NCBI RefSeq assembly: GCF_000331105.1
Contig: NC_020054.1
Coordinates: 3,943,477 to 4,007,476, forward strand
DNA length: 64,000 bases
Source: Fibrella aestuarina BUZ 2
GTDB taxonomy: Bacteria > Bacteroidota > Bacteroidia > Cytophagales > Spirosomataceae
Direction of reading: 5' to 3'
This document shows positions 21,487-30,157 of the stretch, piece by piece. A program made the position numbers and the translations under genes. Positions within the stretch are counted from its first letter, which is position 1; each line of letters opens with the position of its first letter. The notes below the pieces were generated by a model. That model searched no databases. It saw only the letters and a list, made by a program, of their open reading frames with translations, and was not told where the DNA came from.

Positions 21487-24195
21487 ATGAGTAATGCCAT
21501 GCGAAAACCCGTTTGGTGGCTGGCGGGTGCAGGACTAGTGCTCGTACTCGCCTGGCTGGGCTATCGGTCCGTTCGGCAGGCGCAGCAAACGCTGGCCGCC
21601 AGCGTTCCCCCCGACGCCCAGTTGATTATTGAAAGCCGCGACTTGCAACAGCCGACCCGCACGGGGCCGCGGGCGATGTCGCTGCAACAGCTACCCCTCT
21701 TTAATGTAGCTCTCAGCCGGCTGCAACGACTGCTCAACGCCGTCGATTCGACGCAGCAGAAAGCGTTTTTACAGAACAAAGCCGTTCGGTACTCGCTGCA
21801 CCCCGTCTCGAAAAACACGCTGGATTTTATCGTGTACGTACCGGTACAGACCACCGACGGGGCTTTTCTGGCGCAGTTACAGCAGCCCGATCCCAACCGG
21901 TTTCGGGTGCTTAGCCGGGAATTCGACGGGCAAACCATCTACGAACTGCGTGATCTGAGTAACCGGGTATATGGATCGTTCCTGTTGCGCGATACGTACC
22001 TGATCGGTAGTCCGTCGGGCGTTTTGCTCGAAAACGTAGCCCGCCATTTAAGCCAGTCGTTCCGCTCCACGTCGGGCATCACCTTCCCGGCCGCGGCCGA
22101 TAATGTCGCCAGCGTCTACATCCGCCCCGACGTGCTCAGCGGGCTGGTGGGCGACCCGAAGATCAGTTCCTCATTGCTGCGCGTGTTCATTCCCGAATCG
22201 CTCACCTTCCAGTTTCGGCGGTCGGCCTCGCCCACGCACTGGCTGGGGTTTGCCTCCGATCCGCTCGGCAACCGGCAGACCGTCGCCAACCTCTTTGCGG
22301 GCCAGACGCCCCACCGCATTCGTAACAGCAGCCTCATTCCCCAGCAAACGGCCACCTTTTACCACATCAGCCTCTCCGATGGCCCCCGATTCGGGCAGGC
22401 CATTACGCAATTGCTCGAATCGGGGGGTACCGACCGGCTGAAAAAACGGCTGGTCCGTATCCGGCCGCTCCTGCCCGACTTTTACCAGGCCCTGGCGGGC
22501 GACTTACTGCTGTGCCGGATGGAGGCCAATACCAGTGCGGCCGGGCAGGTACTGCTGCTGGAAGCCCGCGACGCCCGCCAGTTGGCCCAGACCCTGCAAC
22601 GCATTGCCTATCAGCTCGCGCCGGGCGCCCGGCGGGCTACGCCCCGCCCCTTTCTGCGGCATCAGCTGCTCCCACTGCCCGTCGATGAGCTACCCGCCAC
22701 GCTGTTGTCGTCGCTCTTCGCCGGTTTTCCGCAAAGCTGGATTACCCAGCATGGCTCCTACGTACTGCTGGCTAACTCGGAAGAGGCGCTGCAAACGTAC
22801 CTGCTGGCGCTGGATGCCAACAGTGTCTGGGCGACCGACCGCCGCCTGGGCCCGCTGGTGAGCCAGACCCTGCGCCCCGCTCACCTCACCACTTTCACCC
22901 GCCTCCCCCGATCGGGCTCGGCGTTTCTGGCGCAGTGGCCCGCCAGCTGGCAGGCGCTGCTGGGCCCGGCCCCCTTTGCCAACGTCGACAACGTGGCGTA
23001 TCAGGCTACCTATGGCCGGGCGAATGTGCTGTCGACCCTGGTGCTGGGCCGGGGCACTCAACGCTCCGACACCAGCGTGCTGAACCGGCTGTTGCTGCGC
23101 AAGCGGATTCCGTTCAACGCCAGCCTCATCGCCTCGCCCGTCGTGGTCGGGCGGCTCTCGGACCCCGCGGCACAAATCTGGGCGCAGAACAGCGCCCGGC
23201 AGTTTGTACTGCTGACGACCGAAAAAGACAAGATCGTGCAGGACACCACCGATGGCGCCATCCAAAGTAATGTGGTCGCCATTGACTGGCGCAACAACGG
23301 TCGGCTGCAATATGCCTTCATGACCCGGCGCTCCCTGTACGTCGCCGACTTGGGCAACAAGCGGGTGCAACTGCAACGGCTTGGCCTACCTGAAGGCATC
23401 GAAACGGCCTACCTGGCGCTACCCAAGGGCAGCAGTCGGCAACCTGATCTGGTCGCGCTGATGGCCCACCGCAACGGCTCCATCTACGCACTTGACCGCA
23501 AACAGCAACGGCTCATCCGGCTGTTTACCCCGCCCAGGCCCGCGCCACTGCTCCTGCCGTTTCAGGTGATCGATCAGGATGGCCATTTGGAAGTCCTTGG
23601 CTTACAGCAGACTAACTTTATTAATCGCTGGGTTATGCAGGCGGATAAGCCCGTGGCGCAGGCGGCTCATTTTCCGGCCAACCTTAACGTACCCAACGAT
23701 AGCCTCCGCTTTGCTGGGCCCTGTTTATGGCTACCGGCGCAACGGCAATTGGCGGCAATCAGCCAATCGGGCAACCTGTATACGCTGAACGAAGCCGGGC
23801 AGGTCGTCGGCCGCAAGCAGTTGTACCGGCCCCTGCGCGGGGGGCAGTTCCGTCTCTTCCCCGACGCCGAACAGACCGGTTACCTCATCCTGCGCACCAC
23901 CGATGCCGACCTGGGCGTGCTCGATGCGGGCGGCAACCGGCTGTTTGAACTCCGCAACCTGCACCCCGACCAGACCCACGTGCAATACCACCGGCTGGGG
24001 GCGGGTGTCGAAATCCTGGCCGTCAAATCGGGCGGATTCACGACCCTCTACGACCGAACCGGCCAACGCATCGGCGACCGGCCCATCCCCAGCGACTTCC
24101 CCGTCACCCTGCAATTCGATGATCAGGCGGGCGAATTGTATATTGTCAGCAGCATTCAGAAAGCCGTGCAGCTTTTTAGCATTCGTATCCAATGA
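21487..24195 (+). CDS. Large membrane-anchored protein of unknown function
   Basis: A 902-residue protein with one N-terminal hydrophobic helix (about 8-24) that should anchor it in the inner membrane, with the rest in the periplasm. The first 550 residues somewhat resemble the DUF3352 type of Bacteroidota proteins. The C-terminal third (about 570-902) reads as repeated beta strands with aromatic/Asp turns (NGRLQYAFMTRRSLYVADLGNKRV, SGNLYTLNEAGQVVGRKQLY), suggesting a beta-propeller. An alternative start is the ATG at 21499. The gene ends 4 nt into the next one, so the pair is translationally coupled and likely works together. The function is unknown. Confidence 0.75.
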   Translation: MSNAMRKPVWWLAGAGLVLVLAWLGYRSVRQAQQTLAASVPPDAQLIIESRDLQQPTRTGPRAMSLQQLPLFNVALSRLQRLLNAVDSTQQKAFLQNKAVRYSLHPVSKNTLDFIVYVPVQTTDGAFLAQLQQPDPNRFRVLSREFDGQTIYELRDLSNRVYGSFLLRDTYLIGSPSGVLLENVARHLSQSFRSTSGITFPAAADNVASVYIRPDVLSGLVGDPKISSSLLRVFIPESLTFQFRRSASPTHWLGFASDPLGNRQTVANLFAGQTPHRIRNSSLIPQQTATFYHISLSDGPRFGQAITQLLESGGTDRLKKRLVRIRPLLPDFYQALAGDLLLCRMEANTSAAGQVLLLEARDARQLAQTLQRIAYQLAPGARRATPRPFLRHQLLPLPVDELPATLLSSLFAGFPQSWITQHGSYVLLANSEEALQTYLLALDANSVWATDRRLGPLVSQTLRPAHLTTFTRLPRSGSAFLAQWPASWQALLGPAPFANVDNVAYQATYGRANVLSTLVLGRGTQRSDTSVLNRLLLRKRIPFNASLIASPVVVGRLSDPAAQIWAQNSARQFVLLTTEKDKIVQDTTDGAIQSNVVAIDWRNNGRLQYAFMTRRSLYVADLGNKRVQLQRLGLPEGIETAYLALPKGSSRQPDLVALMAHRNGSIYALDRKQQRLIRLFTPPRPAPLLLPFQVIDQDGHLEVLGLQQTNFINRWVMQADKPVAQAAHFPANLNVPNDSLRFAGPCLWLPAQRQLAAISQSGNLYTLNEAGQVVGRKQLYRPLRGGQFRLFPDAEQTGYLILRTTDADLGVLDAGGNRLFELRNLHPDQTHVQYHRLGAGVEILAVKSGGFTTLYDRTGQRIGDRPIPSDFPVTLQFDDQAGELYIVSSIQKAVQLFSIRIQ

Positions 24196-25199
24196 AACTA
24201 CTCCGCTATACCGTCCTTGTTGTCGCCAGCCTGCTGTGGTTGGGCGGCTGTTCGCGAACGGTCATGCACGAGCTGTATCAAATCGGGTTTATTCCCGACG
24301 ACTATCGGTTCGGCGATTTATACCGGCTTTCCAGCCTGTCGCAGTTCAAAGAGCCGGTGACACCCTGCCCCGCCTCGCCAACGTACCCGGACACCGCCCG
24401 CACGGACGTCTACGTGCTGGGCGACAGCTTCACCGAGCCGGGCCGGTTGGCAAAAGCCGATCTGCCCGTTCGCTCGCTCCACTATTTCCACTGGGATCAC
24501 GACCTCAACCGACACGTACAACTCGACACCACCCACCGGAATGTGTTGGTGATTGAATCGGTCGAGCGGCATTTCCGGCAGCACGTAGCAGTCCCACCCA
24601 CGCAGAACATTCTTGTCGTTAGCGATACAATTGGAACGAACGGTCAGCATCAACAATCGGCGCAGTGGGGGACTATGCTCATCGACTGGATCAAAGCGAC
24701 GGGGATCGAAGACCGGCTCGAAACCACGCTCTTCAGCCGCGACCTGTTTTTGTGGTTCCGCGAAACCAAAGCGGCGCTTACGCTGGCGCTCTTCAACCGA
24801 CACAACGATAAGGTCGCTTTGTCAACAGACGGCCAGGCAATCTTTTCGGAACTGGAAGTGAACAACCCGGAAACGTCGGCCTTCACGCCCCTTCGGGATA
24901 CGTACCTGGACAGCCTCGTGCATAACCTGAACGTAGCTGCCGACCACTACCGTAAGGCTGGTTTCGACGAAGTTATTTTGTCGATCATACCCAACAAGGT
25001 AACCCTGCTGGAACCCAATCGGGGCACCTACAACCACCTGATCGAACGCATTCAGCAACACCCCGGTCTCCACCTGACGGTCATCGACACCTATACTCCC
25101 TACCGCCGCAGCCGGTTACCGCTGTACGCCAAAAGCGATACCCACTGGAACTGCACGGGTCGCGCCATCTGGCTCGATGCCCTACGCCAGCGGCTCTAG
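24192..25199 (+). CDS. AlgJ/AlgX/DltD-like SGNH-hydrolase lipoprotein
   Basis: A 335-residue exported lipoprotein (lipobox WLGGC, Cys20). The SGNH fold is indicated by VLGDSFTEPG with nucleophile Ser79 near the N-terminus and KSDTHWN with Asp316 and His318 near the C-terminus, the order and spacing of AlgX/AlgJ/PatB-type O-acetyltransferases. These enzymes place acetyl groups on exported polysaccharides in the periplasm after an AT3 or MBOAT protein has moved them across the membrane. An AT3 protein is encoded 6 kb upstream in the same direction. The start overlaps the previous stop (ATGA), so translation is coupled to the large membrane-anchored protein. Confidence 0.8.
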   Translation: MKLLRYTVLVVASLLWLGGCSRTVMHELYQIGFIPDDYRFGDLYRLSSLSQFKEPVTPCPASPTYPDTARTDVYVLGDSFTEPGRLAKADLPVRSLHYFHWDHDLNRHVQLDTTHRNVLVIESVERHFRQHVAVPPTQNILVVSDTIGTNGQHQQSAQWGTMLIDWIKATGIEDRLETTLFSRDLFLWFRETKAALTLALFNRHNDKVALSTDGQAIFSELEVNNPETSAFTPLRDTYLDSLVHNLNVAADHYRKAGFDEVILSIIPNKVTLLEPNRGTYNHLIERIQQHPGLHLTVIDTYTPYRRSRLPLYAKSDTHWNCTGRAIWLDALRQRL

Positions 25200-25220
25200 A
25201 CGGTCGCCCTCACCGCGCAG

Positions 25221-25621
25221 TTGTGCTGGCTAAAACCGGCCCTGCAACAGACATTGATCGGTGCGGGCAAACAGCAGCGAGTAGAAGCTGAAATCGGCAC
25301 AAAGACATTGGCTACCTCCGTGCGTTGCTGCAAACCGGCGTGCGGGTGGAGTTTGATAGTGCGTTTCGCTGGAAGGCGGGTGAGCCAAACCAGCCATTTG
25401 CGTGGCAGGAAGCCCTGCTCCCTGACTTTCCCAATCAGATCACCGTTGGCATGGATGCCTTCCGAAACACCTACTGGCATGCCTACGGCAGCGCACCGGG
25501 GCTGACGTACCTGCTAACGACCTTCCGCGACGAACTCAGCCACCGTGGGCTAGCCAATTGCTGGAATCGCCTGCTGATCAACAACCCGACGGCGCTGTGC
25601 ACCTGCTGTCAGCCGCTCTAA
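25221..25621 (+). pseudogene. Remnant of a phosphotriesterase-family hydrolase
   Basis: From 25292 to 25621 the frame reads as the C-terminal quarter of a phosphotriesterase-family protein: an IGYLRALLQTGVRVEFDS block, the GMDAFRNTYWHAYGSAPGL block that carries the last metal-ligand region, and RLLINNPT near the end. The stretch 25221-25290 continues the similarity in another frame (LQQTLIGAGKQQRVE, like the helix before it), so there is a frameshift. Nothing upstream restores the N-terminal half with its metal ligands. A nonfunctional fragment is the best explanation. Confidence 0.65.
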
Positions 25622-25640
25622 ATGCCCATTCCGCTTTTCG

Positions 25641-25734
25641 GTTCATTGGGTAGCAGGCTCCAGAAAAGTAGCAGCCGTTGTTACCGCCGGTATACACCCC
25701 AGCGGCAACAACGGCTGTCTTTTGTTCATTGGGT
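25641..25734. repeat. Hairpin bracketed by 11-bp direct repeats
   Basis: GTTCATTGGGT occurs at 25641-25651 and again at 25724-25734. Between them CAGCCGTTGTT-x-CCGC pairs with GCGG-x-AACAACGGCTG (about 25672-25717), a 16-bp stem with one mismatch. It lies between the phosphotriesterase remnant and a convergent lipoprotein gene and may terminate transcription or be the scar of a small insertion. Confidence 0.6.
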
Positions 25735-25841
25735 GCTACGAACGGCACGGCGGCAGCAGGCCTGTCGTACGTAACCATTTCGCCCAGGTACGTCATCGAG
25801 GGGCTTAGTCAGCCATCCTGCTAACGCGGGCCGGGTGCCCG

Positions 25842-27353
25842 TTACTTTTCGATCAGTACATTGTCGGCGGTGTTGCTGGTGAACGTATTGGCCGTACTGA
25901 GGTCGGTGTTGGCCGAAGCGCCGTAGCTCACAAAAACACCGTAGCCACCGCTGTTGCTGATGCGCGTTTTGGTGATACTCATGGCCGCCCGGGTGCCGTA
26001 AATGGCCACATTGGCTTTCTTGCCCGACACGATAGCAACGCTCCCCGCATGGCTGACTTCAGCATGGTCCAGCGCGTTTTTGTTGTTGGCCGAGTAGCAG
26101 ATGATCCCCCGCCAGTAGCCCGCCGTGCGGTTGGCGCCCGTGAAGATCACCTTGTCGGTCTCCGTTCCTTTGGCCGACAGATACCCGCTCGTGTTGACCA
26201 GGATCGTTACGTCGCGGTTCATTTCCAGGGTCACGCCGGGGTTGAGTTTGAAGCCCGCGTTCACGCTCAGGTCACCCGTCAGGCGGTAGGGCGTTTTGTC
26301 GGTAAAGCCGGGCCACACCACTTCCTGCGCGCCGGTTATGGCCGAGGGCGTTACCTCGACTACGTCGCGGCCGTTGTTACCTTTGAACGTCGAGGCCGGG
26401 TCGAGTTTGGCCACGTTGGCGGCGTCGAGCAGGATACCCGCTTCGGTGTGGTTGGTAAAGGCGTTTTCCTGAAACTCCCGCAAAATCCCCCCTTCATACA
26501 CATACACGCCATAGCCGTCATTTTGGGCAAACTGGGTGTTTTTCAGCGCAATCTGGGCCTTGCTCCCACCCGACATAAACAGGGCGGCCTTGGTCGTACT
26601 GTAGAGCGGGCGGCTCCCGGCATGCAGCACGTCGACGTATTCCAGCACGTTGGCGTTGCTACCCGAGTAGAGCGCGATGCCCACCCAATAGCCTTTGGTT
26701 TTCTGCACGCCCATTAGCTTGATTCGCTGTTGGGCGGTTCCTTTCGCGATCAGCAGCCCACCGCCGTCGTTTACGTTTACACGCACGTCGCGCTCAAAGG
26801 CAATCACCACGCCGGGGTTGATGGTCAGTTCGCTCGTTACGTCGATTGATTTCGTCACGATGTAGTCGGGCAGGTCGGGGTTGGCGATCCGGTCGATGAG
26901 GTTGGTTTTGACCGTGATGTTACTGGTAATGGCAATCGGTTCGGCCACCGACGCGGCCACCACGACCCGGTCGGTTGCTTTGCCATTGGCGCTGCTGACG
27001 GTCAGCTCAATTTCGTACTCCCCTACCTCATCGGCTTTGAACGTTGGTTTGACGGCCGCCACGTCCGACAACGTGATGGTGCTCTTGGCGGGCTTGCGAA
27101 CGATCGTCCACAGGTACGTCAGGGGTTTGTTGTCGGTATCGGTCGAGGCCGAGCCGTCGAGCGTCACCGTTTGCCCGACCTGTACCGGCTGATCGGGCCC
27201 GGCGTTGGCCACCACCGTGCCCACCGGCCGAGGGGTGGTGTCGGTCTCTTTTTTGCAGCTACTTACTAGTAACAAGCTGGCTATCAGCCATAACAGCGAC
27301 CATCTGTTGGTCAAACGAACGGGTTGGGAATAGGTGTATAGTATCGTTTTCAT
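25842..27353 (-). CDS. Surface lipoprotein with a PKD domain and right-handed beta-helix
   Basis: About 503 residues from the ATG at 27353. The frame is open further upstream, but the lipoprotein signal WLIASLLLVSSC places the start here. After the lipid-anchored Cys comes a PKD-like domain (NAGPDQPVQVGQTVTLDGSASTDTDNKPLTYLW, about 45-130). The rest is a parallel beta-helix with two similar halves, each beginning with an INPGVVIAFERDVRVNVND or LNPGVTLEMNRDVTILVNT strand and then KGT-x-x-D/R-I-K/F-x-G-x-x-x-T-x-GYW-x-GI. This is a typical Bacteroidota surface architecture for glycan binding or adhesion. No catalytic residues can be assigned. Confidence 0.85.
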   Translation of the reverse strand: MKTILYTYSQPVRLTNRWSLLWLIASLLLVSSCKKETDTTPRPVGTVVANAGPDQPVQVGQTVTLDGSASTDTDNKPLTYLWTIVRKPAKSTITLSDVAAVKPTFKADEVGEYEIELTVSSANGKATDRVVVAASVAEPIAITSNITVKTNLIDRIANPDLPDYIVTKSIDVTSELTINPGVVIAFERDVRVNVNDGGGLLIAKGTAQQRIKLMGVQKTKGYWVGIALYSGSNANVLEYVDVLHAGSRPLYSTTKAALFMSGGSKAQIALKNTQFAQNDGYGVYVYEGGILREFQENAFTNHTEAGILLDAANVAKLDPASTFKGNNGRDVVEVTPSAITGAQEVVWPGFTDKTPYRLTGDLSVNAGFKLNPGVTLEMNRDVTILVNTSGYLSAKGTETDKVIFTGANRTAGYWRGIICYSANNKNALDHAEVSHAGSVAIVSGKKANVAIYGTRAAMSITKTRISNSGGYGVFVSYGASANTDLSTANTFTSNTADNVLIEK

Positions 27354-27545
27354 GCGCGGGGTGGCAGTGGCTGCCGATTTGTTGTTTACCGACACAAACG
27401 TACCCGGCCCGCCCGCCAGGCCGGGCGGCCAACCTCGATGAAACGGAAAATCCCGACGGTGAAACGGCGCAGGTGCGCGGCCACCCGCCCTGGGAACGTA
27501 CCTGGCCGCCGGGGTACCGCCTTGAGCCATCGCCGGGTTAAAGGC

Positions 27546-27585
27546 CCGTTGCAGTCATCCGGGCTGCGCAACGGAGGCGCAGCCC
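27546..27585 (+). other. Overlapping alternative hairpins in a 357-nt intergenic region
   Basis: CCGTTGC (27546-27552) can pair with GCAACGG (27568-27574), and GGGCTGCG (27561-27568) can pair with CGCAGCCC (27578-27585). The two stems compete for shared bases. They lie 126 nt before the small lipoprotein gene and could belong to its leader. The match to a known riboswitch class is not evident. Otherwise the 27354-27710 gap shows no gene. Confidence 0.35.
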
Positions 27586-27710
27586 CGTGGTGAGTAAGGC
27601 ACGGCTGTTTTACCGCATGAGCTACCAAAAAGGACGATTGACCGACGATTGCCTTCGTCCCGCGGGCCGCGTATCCGTGCTTTGTGGCATCAACCAAAAA
27701 CAACAAATCG

Positions 27711-28130
27711 ATGAACCGCCTATCCCGTACCCTGGTGCTGGGGCTATTAACCCTACTGCCGTTCGTGCAATCGTGTAAAAAGAGCAACCCGATCGATCCG
27801 CAGCCAACGACGCCCGCTACCGAAGTCGCCGGGACCTACCAGCTCACCTACGCCCAGGCCCCGTCAGGTACGTTGTCGCTGACCGATTATTCGGGTACGA
27901 TCAACGTGACGAGGGTCGACGACAGCTCGGTCAACCTGCGGCTGCTGATCGTGGAGAAGGCGACAAACGAGCAGAGCGACGTCGACCTGGGCAACGTTGA
28001 GTTGCTCCGGCAGGCGGGTAAAATCCTGCTGTCGGCGGATGGGCAGCAGGCGGGCAGCTACCAGAACGGCACGATCGAGGTGCTGGGCCATTCGCCGGAC
28101 GGCACCCTTACGCTCCGTGGCAAACGCTAA
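27711..28130 (+). CDS. Small lipoprotein of unknown function
   Basis: A 139-residue protein. The start at 27711 gives a clean lipoprotein signal (LLTLLPFVQSC). The mature part, EVAGTYQLTYAQAPSGTLSLTDYSGTINVTRVDDSSVNLRL, is a predicted small beta-barrel or lipocalin-like fold of the kind common in Bacteroidota envelope proteins. It is oriented divergently from the beta-helix lipoprotein, and a LytS-type kinase gene follows 125 nt later. No specific function can be given. Confidence 0.75.
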   Translation: MNRLSRTLVLGLLTLLPFVQSCKKSNPIDPQPTTPATEVAGTYQLTYAQAPSGTLSLTDYSGTINVTRVDDSSVNLRLLIVEKATNEQSDVDLGNVELLRQAGKILLSADGQQAGSYQNGTIEVLGHSPDGTLTLRGKR

Positions 28131-28255
28131 CCCCAACGCGCCCTGCTATCGACCCCTACCCGCTGATCATCAGGCCGATTAGCCATATTTGTTTCCAAAT
28201 CAACGCTATTTTTAACAACTTTATCGATTGCCTAACTCCCTGACCTTCTTCTGCC

Positions 28256-29617
28256 ATGACCTACGAAGTCTGGTCGCCCCTTTTTCTGGGTATGGTGCTG
28301 TCCATGCTGCTGGCCAATCTGGTGCAGTGGTTCATGTATCGCGAGCGGATCTACGGCCTATACACGCTGTATACCACGGTTTGGGCCGTTTATTTCACCA
28401 TTAACCATATTGAACTGCCCAAAAACATCAGCAACGTGTACAAGGTCCTGCTGTCGTATTCGGGCTATATACTATACCTGGAACTGGCCAAACTCTTCCT
28501 CGATCTGAGCCAACGCCCCCGGCTGCGGCGCTGGATCGGGTGGGTGCAGGTCGCGCTGCTGCTGTACATTCTGACGAAAACGTATGTGTATCTGTTCACC
28601 GATTTCTGGCAAACCAACCTGCACAGCCTGTTGCTACAGCCGGTGCGGTTCTCGCTCATGGGCGTGGGGGGCTACATCATCGTTACGTTCTACCGATCGA
28701 AGGACACGGTAGCGCGGCTGTTTGTGGCGGGCACGGCGTCGCTGCTGCTCAACCACCTCATTACCACCCTACTGCTGATCCGGTCGCCGAACTACAGCTT
28801 ACAGATGCCGTTCTGGCAACATCCCGATCTGTTTGTGCAGATGGGCGTGGTGTTCGACCTCATTTTCTTTGCTTTGGGTATCTCCTACCGGCACCGGCGC
28901 GAAGCCGTGCGAAAGGCCGTGGTGGAAGAGCAACTGGCCCGCGAGCGCGAGCAGCATCAGCGCGAACACCTCGAAGCCGCCCTGTCGCTTGAACGGCTCA
29001 AGCAGGAAAAAACCGAGGTGCAGATGCGGGCGCTGCAAAGTCAGATCAATCCGCATTTTCTGTTCAACAGCCTCAACTCGTTGTCCTCGCTGATCGACGA
29101 AAGCCCGGGGCAGGCGGGCGATTTTGTCGACGAACTAAGCAGCGTTTACCGGTATCTGCTGCGCACCAACGATGGCGAGCTGACCACCGTTGGCCTGGAA
29201 CTGCGGTTTATCCAATCGTATTTTCACCTGCTCAAGACCCGCTACGGGCGGCGGGTTCGCCCCGACGTGGCGGTGCCCGACACGTACCTGGAGGCTCTGC
29301 TTCCGCCGCTGACGCTGCAACTGTTGGTAGAAAACGCCGTCAAACACAACATCGCCCTGCCCGATCAGCCCCTCACGATCCGCATCGGTATCACGCCCGA
29401 CGGGCAGTTGCTGGTGGAAAACAACGTGCAGCGCCGCCCGATCCGGGTTGAGTCCAACGGGGTTGGCCTGTCGAACATCACCGACAAGTACCGGCTGCTC
29501 AACCGGGCCGAGCCGCGCATCGAAGAGGTCGACGGCTGGTTTCGGGTTACGTTACCGCTGCTCCACACGCAGCAGGCCGTGCGGACGGTCGTTCCGCCGC
29601 GCATTGGGAACAAATAA
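28256..29617 (+). CDS. LytS/YehU-type sensor histidine kinase
   Basis: A 453-residue membrane kinase. Residues 1-220 contain about seven hydrophobic helices (7TM sensor-like), followed by a coiled-coil linker (about 220-260). Then comes the His_kinase domain typical of LytS/YpdA proteins, with the phospho-acceptor His267 in QINPHFLFNSLNSLSSLI, and an ATPase region with LLVENAVKHN (N-box) and SNGVGLSNI (G-box). Kinases of this type normally signal to a LytTR response regulator, but none is encoded beside it. The receiver at 29688 is CheY-like and transcribed in the opposite direction, so partnership is uncertain. Confidence 0.92.
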   Translation: MTYEVWSPLFLGMVLSMLLANLVQWFMYRERIYGLYTLYTTVWAVYFTINHIELPKNISNVYKVLLSYSGYILYLELAKLFLDLSQRPRLRRWIGWVQVALLLYILTKTYVYLFTDFWQTNLHSLLLQPVRFSLMGVGGYIIVTFYRSKDTVARLFVAGTASLLLNHLITTLLLIRSPNYSLQMPFWQHPDLFVQMGVVFDLIFFALGISYRHRREAVRKAVVEEQLAREREQHQREHLEAALSLERLKQEKTEVQMRALQSQINPHFLFNSLNSLSSLIDESPGQAGDFVDELSSVYRYLLRTNDGELTTVGLELRFIQSYFHLLKTRYGRRVRPDVAVPDTYLEALLPPLTLQLLVENAVKHNIALPDQPLTIRIGITPDGQLLVENNVQRRPIRVESNGVGLSNITDKYRLLNRAEPRIEEVDGWFRVTLPLLHTQQAVRTVVPPRIGNK

Positions 29618-29687
29618 CCCCAGTATTGCCCCCAAACGTACCCAACCGGGCCCGGTATAGGGGCAAGTGCGGCCGATCTACGTCAGG

Positions 29688-30104
29688 TTACAACAGACGG
29701 TCGGCTGGGAGCCGGTTCAAGTCGACCCAGTATTGGCTCAGCAACTCCATGGTTCGCCGTAACTCGGTAATGTCTAACGGTTTGACCAGGTACGAGCAGG
29801 CCCCGGCTTTGTAGCAGGCCAGTACAAACTGCTCGTCGGTACGATTGCTGACCATTACCACCGGCACTACCTTCCAGCCCGGCCGTTGTTTGAGGCGTTC
29901 GAGGGTCTGGGGACCGCTCAGTTTGGGCATATCTACGTCCAGCACAATCAGGCTGGGCAGGGGCGGATTCTTCGTCTGATCAATGTGTTGCATCAGGTCG
30001 AGCCCATCCGCGAAAAACCGCACCGGATATTGAGGCAGAAATAGTTTGAAAACCTGCTGCACCAGAAAGAGGTAGTCAGCCGCATCATCAACCACGTAGA
30101 TCAT
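29688..30104 (-). CDS. Single-domain response regulator (CheY-like)
   Basis: A 138-residue receiver domain with no output domain. Acidic pocket DD at 6-7, phospho-acceptor Asp56 in LIVLDVDMP, signalling Ser86 and Lys108 in YLVKP are all present. A short C-terminal extension of about 20 residues follows the domain. It is encoded 53 nt downstream of the giant CheB-CheR-kinase gene on the same strand, which makes that kinase its most likely phosphodonor. It may carry the phosphate to another protein by direct interaction. Confidence 0.9.
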   Translation of the reverse strand: MIYVVDDAADYLFLVQQVFKLFLPQYPVRFFADGLDLMQHIDQTKNPPLPSLIVLDVDMPKLSGPQTLERLKQRPGWKVVPVVMVSNRTDEQFVLACYKAGACSYLVKPLDITELRRTMELLSQYWVDLNRLPADRLL

Positions 30105-30157
30105 AGCATAGGCAACAACAGGGGGCTCCGATTGGCAACCCGAAGCCCTTCGTCGAA

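Noticed and set aside
25221..25621. Two separate small genes in different frames
   Set aside because: Both translated pieces align in order with one phosphotriesterase-type C-terminus; a frameshifted remnant is simpler.
27546..27585. A cobalamin or thiamine riboswitch
   Set aside because: None of the conserved boxes of these classes can be found; only generic stems are seen.
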